Shown here piece by piece: positions 43,535 to 44,981 of a stretch of 44,981 nucleotides of DNA. The stretch's first letter is position 1, and each line of letters starts with the position of its first letter. The DNA is from Fragilariopsis cylindrus CCMP1102 (taxonomy: Eukaryota; Bacillariophyta; Bacillariophyceae; Bacillariales; Bacillariaceae), in NCBI GenBank assembly GCA_900095095.1, contig FMBT01000107.1:1-44981 (forward strand), in the 5' to 3' direction. A program made the translations under genes and the position numbers. The notes beneath the pieces were generated by a model that saw only the letters and a list, made by a program, of their open reading frames with translations, had not been told where the DNA came from and did not search any database.

Positions 43535-44022
43535 TACATTCGAAAAGCGTATGTGATAGCTGTTTTGCCTTCTTTATCTTGTGTTACAATAGAGTGATGA
43601 ATGATGAATCCAGAATGGCTTGAAAAAATTGAAAAAAGCGCAGCAATTTTCGGGGAAAGAAAAGAGAGAATGATTACTTCAAGTACGTTACCTGGTAATA
43701 AAAAAGTATGAGGGGGAAATAAGAAACCAGAAAAAAAAGAGGAAAATTCATTATTTTCACAGGCACTACAATTGTTGTGAGAAAAAGAGGGATACATGAT
43801 GTATTACAGTACTACTACAGTATCATTGACTCTCACAAGTCCCATATAGAGGTCTACTCTAGCTAGCAGAGTACATAAATCATTAATATTCAGATTATAA
43901 AATGAAAAAGAAACAAGGACGAAGGCTCTATAAAATCTCTAAAGAAACAATCTCAAGGATTGAAGTACTGTCCATTATTTCTAGTCAATGATTCTAAAAT
44001 TCTTGTGTGCGCCTGTGTGCTG
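43535..44022. other. spacer between tandem copies
   Basis: The promoter side of copy 1 and the 3' flank of copy 2. From about 43825 it aligns with 41975 onward: TGACTCTCACAA, ATGAAAAAGAAACAA, GAAGTACTGTCCATTAT and CAATGATTCTAAAA occur in the same order in both flanks. Confidence 0.6.
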
Positions 44023-44981
44023 CTAGCAATTGAAGCCACCATCGTATCCCACTGCCTTCAGAAACTTTTGACCTATCTTCGAGGGAGAGTAATCCTTCAC
44101 AATTTCTAAACCCTGTCTTTGACATTCCTGCCTAACATCTTCATTTTTTAGCTGTTCCACCGCTTCGTCGAATGACATCAATACGCTGCTACGACCATAT
44201 TGGTTAGTTCCCTCATCAGGATATCTTTGAAAGGCACACGAATAGTTGTATTGGTCCATAAAATCTTCAAATACTCTACCGCGAATTTCCATTAAGATTG
44301 GTACACCACTTCGCATCTGACTAATCGCTCTTTGAACATTCCCATATTGCAATTTCATTTTATCGTTTTTAGCCAGTACTACTAGTGCATCAAAGTGACG
44401 AAAAACGTTGTAATACAACATTCCTGCTCCAAATCGGGGATTTGCCAAAGTACGTACCATTTCACATGTATCCTTTTTCCCTTCAAATATATTTAGATAC
44501 CAAGTTGAAATATCAAAGTCCTTGTCAATGCATTCGTATGTTACACCGGGAGTATTCAGAGTTGGACACCCACCTTCCGTAGGATCTTATGTATAGATGA
44601 ACCAAAAGATAAAGATAACGATGGATAAGATAAGATAAACAAGTGATAACAATTAACAATATTTCCTTCAATGAACGTTTATTTCGCTGGTTTAAACTAC
44701 AACTAATGTACTCACCGACACTACGTTTAGTATTCCAGATAGAAGCAATCCGAAGACGGCGTGATGATTTTTGCGTTACTGGTGGAACATATTCTGGATA
44801 TCCACCAGAGCGCATCATATCAGCAGGATAACTATTATACCAATGCTCAACGACGGAAAAACTATGGTTTGGGTACATTTCTTCACCCTGCCACCTCGTT
44901 TGAAGAATAAGATGCATCTCGGGTGGAACTTTTGATCCATTCCAATTATACTCATCAACGATGTCAATAACTTTTTTTACC
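44023..44981 (-). CDS. type II membrane protein, tandem copy 2, partial (5' cut by window)
   Basis: Exon segments 44716-44981 (open to the window edge) and 44023-44585, with a 130-base intron (donor GTGAGT, acceptor AAG). The spliced frame reads VIDIVDEYNWNGSKVPPEMH, LILQTRWQG, VVEHWYNSYPADMM, IASIWNTKRSV, then DPTEGGCPTLN, GAGMLYYNVFRHFDALVVLA, YGNVQRAISQMRSGVPILME, and KFLKAVGYDGGFNC. It is closely similar to copy 1, which has no intron at the matching place. The N-terminal anchor lies outside the window. The offset between the two stop codons is 1850 bases, so this is a local tandem duplication. Confidence 0.82.

Overview
The window reads as nuclear DNA of a photosynthetic stramenopile, most probably a diatom. 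The reasons are: AT-rich intergenic DNA; genes with a few short GT-AG introns of about 75 to 190 bases; Asn/Gln- and Asp/Glu-rich tracts in several proteins; a plastid-type presequence with a Phe right after the predicted signal-peptide cleavage site (gene at 33514-34026); and families typical of these algae. The genus cannot be fixed from sequence reading alone.

Layout. 1-1.6 kb: the tail of a Nudix hydrolase, then a methyl-CpG-binding-domain-like gene on the minus strand. 1.86-8.6 kb: a candidate 6.7-kb DNA transposon. It has a 16-bp terminal inverted repeat, ATGAAAAC hairpins at both ends, a frame-broken DDE-transposase-like gene, and two small genes diverging from a promoter region flanked by 58-bp inverted arms. 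8.6-9.5 kb: two MITE-like elements inserted side by side and sharing one TA. 10.5-13.4 kb: a two-helix membrane protein and a DCAF7/WDR68 WD40 protein. 13.4-16.1 kb: non-coding, including a cluster of palindromic repeats. 16.1-19.2 kb: ribosomal protein eS10 (RPS10) and a PP2A B''-type regulatory subunit; both need single-base frame corrections. 20.5-25.2 kb: a TM9SF nonaspanin and an NAA10-like N-terminal acetyltransferase. 26.6-31.6 kb: a secreted-type, repeat-rich, cysteine-rich single-pass membrane protein and an ArfGAP. 33.5-35.6 kb: a DUF1279 protein with a plastid-type presequence and DPM3. 36.3-41.0 kb: a PP2C phosphatase and an ATP-dependent phosphofructokinase. 42.2-45.0 kb: tandem copies of a type II membrane protein of unknown function, the second cut by the window end.

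Most genes are unrelated housekeeping genes. TM9SF, ArfGAP and DPM3 all belong to the secretory pathway, and the tandem pair and the cysteine-rich protein look like its clients. No operons are seen or expected. Exon structures were worked out by hand from splice signals and family conservation. Several genes hold very small exons (11, 13 and 26 bases) that restore conserved motifs exactly.

The parts most worth a second look are the composite transposon with its palindromic promoter, the paired MITEs, the frame breaks in two essential genes (probably assembly errors, which bears on how decayed the transposon really is), and the tandem type II membrane proteins in which only one copy has an intron.
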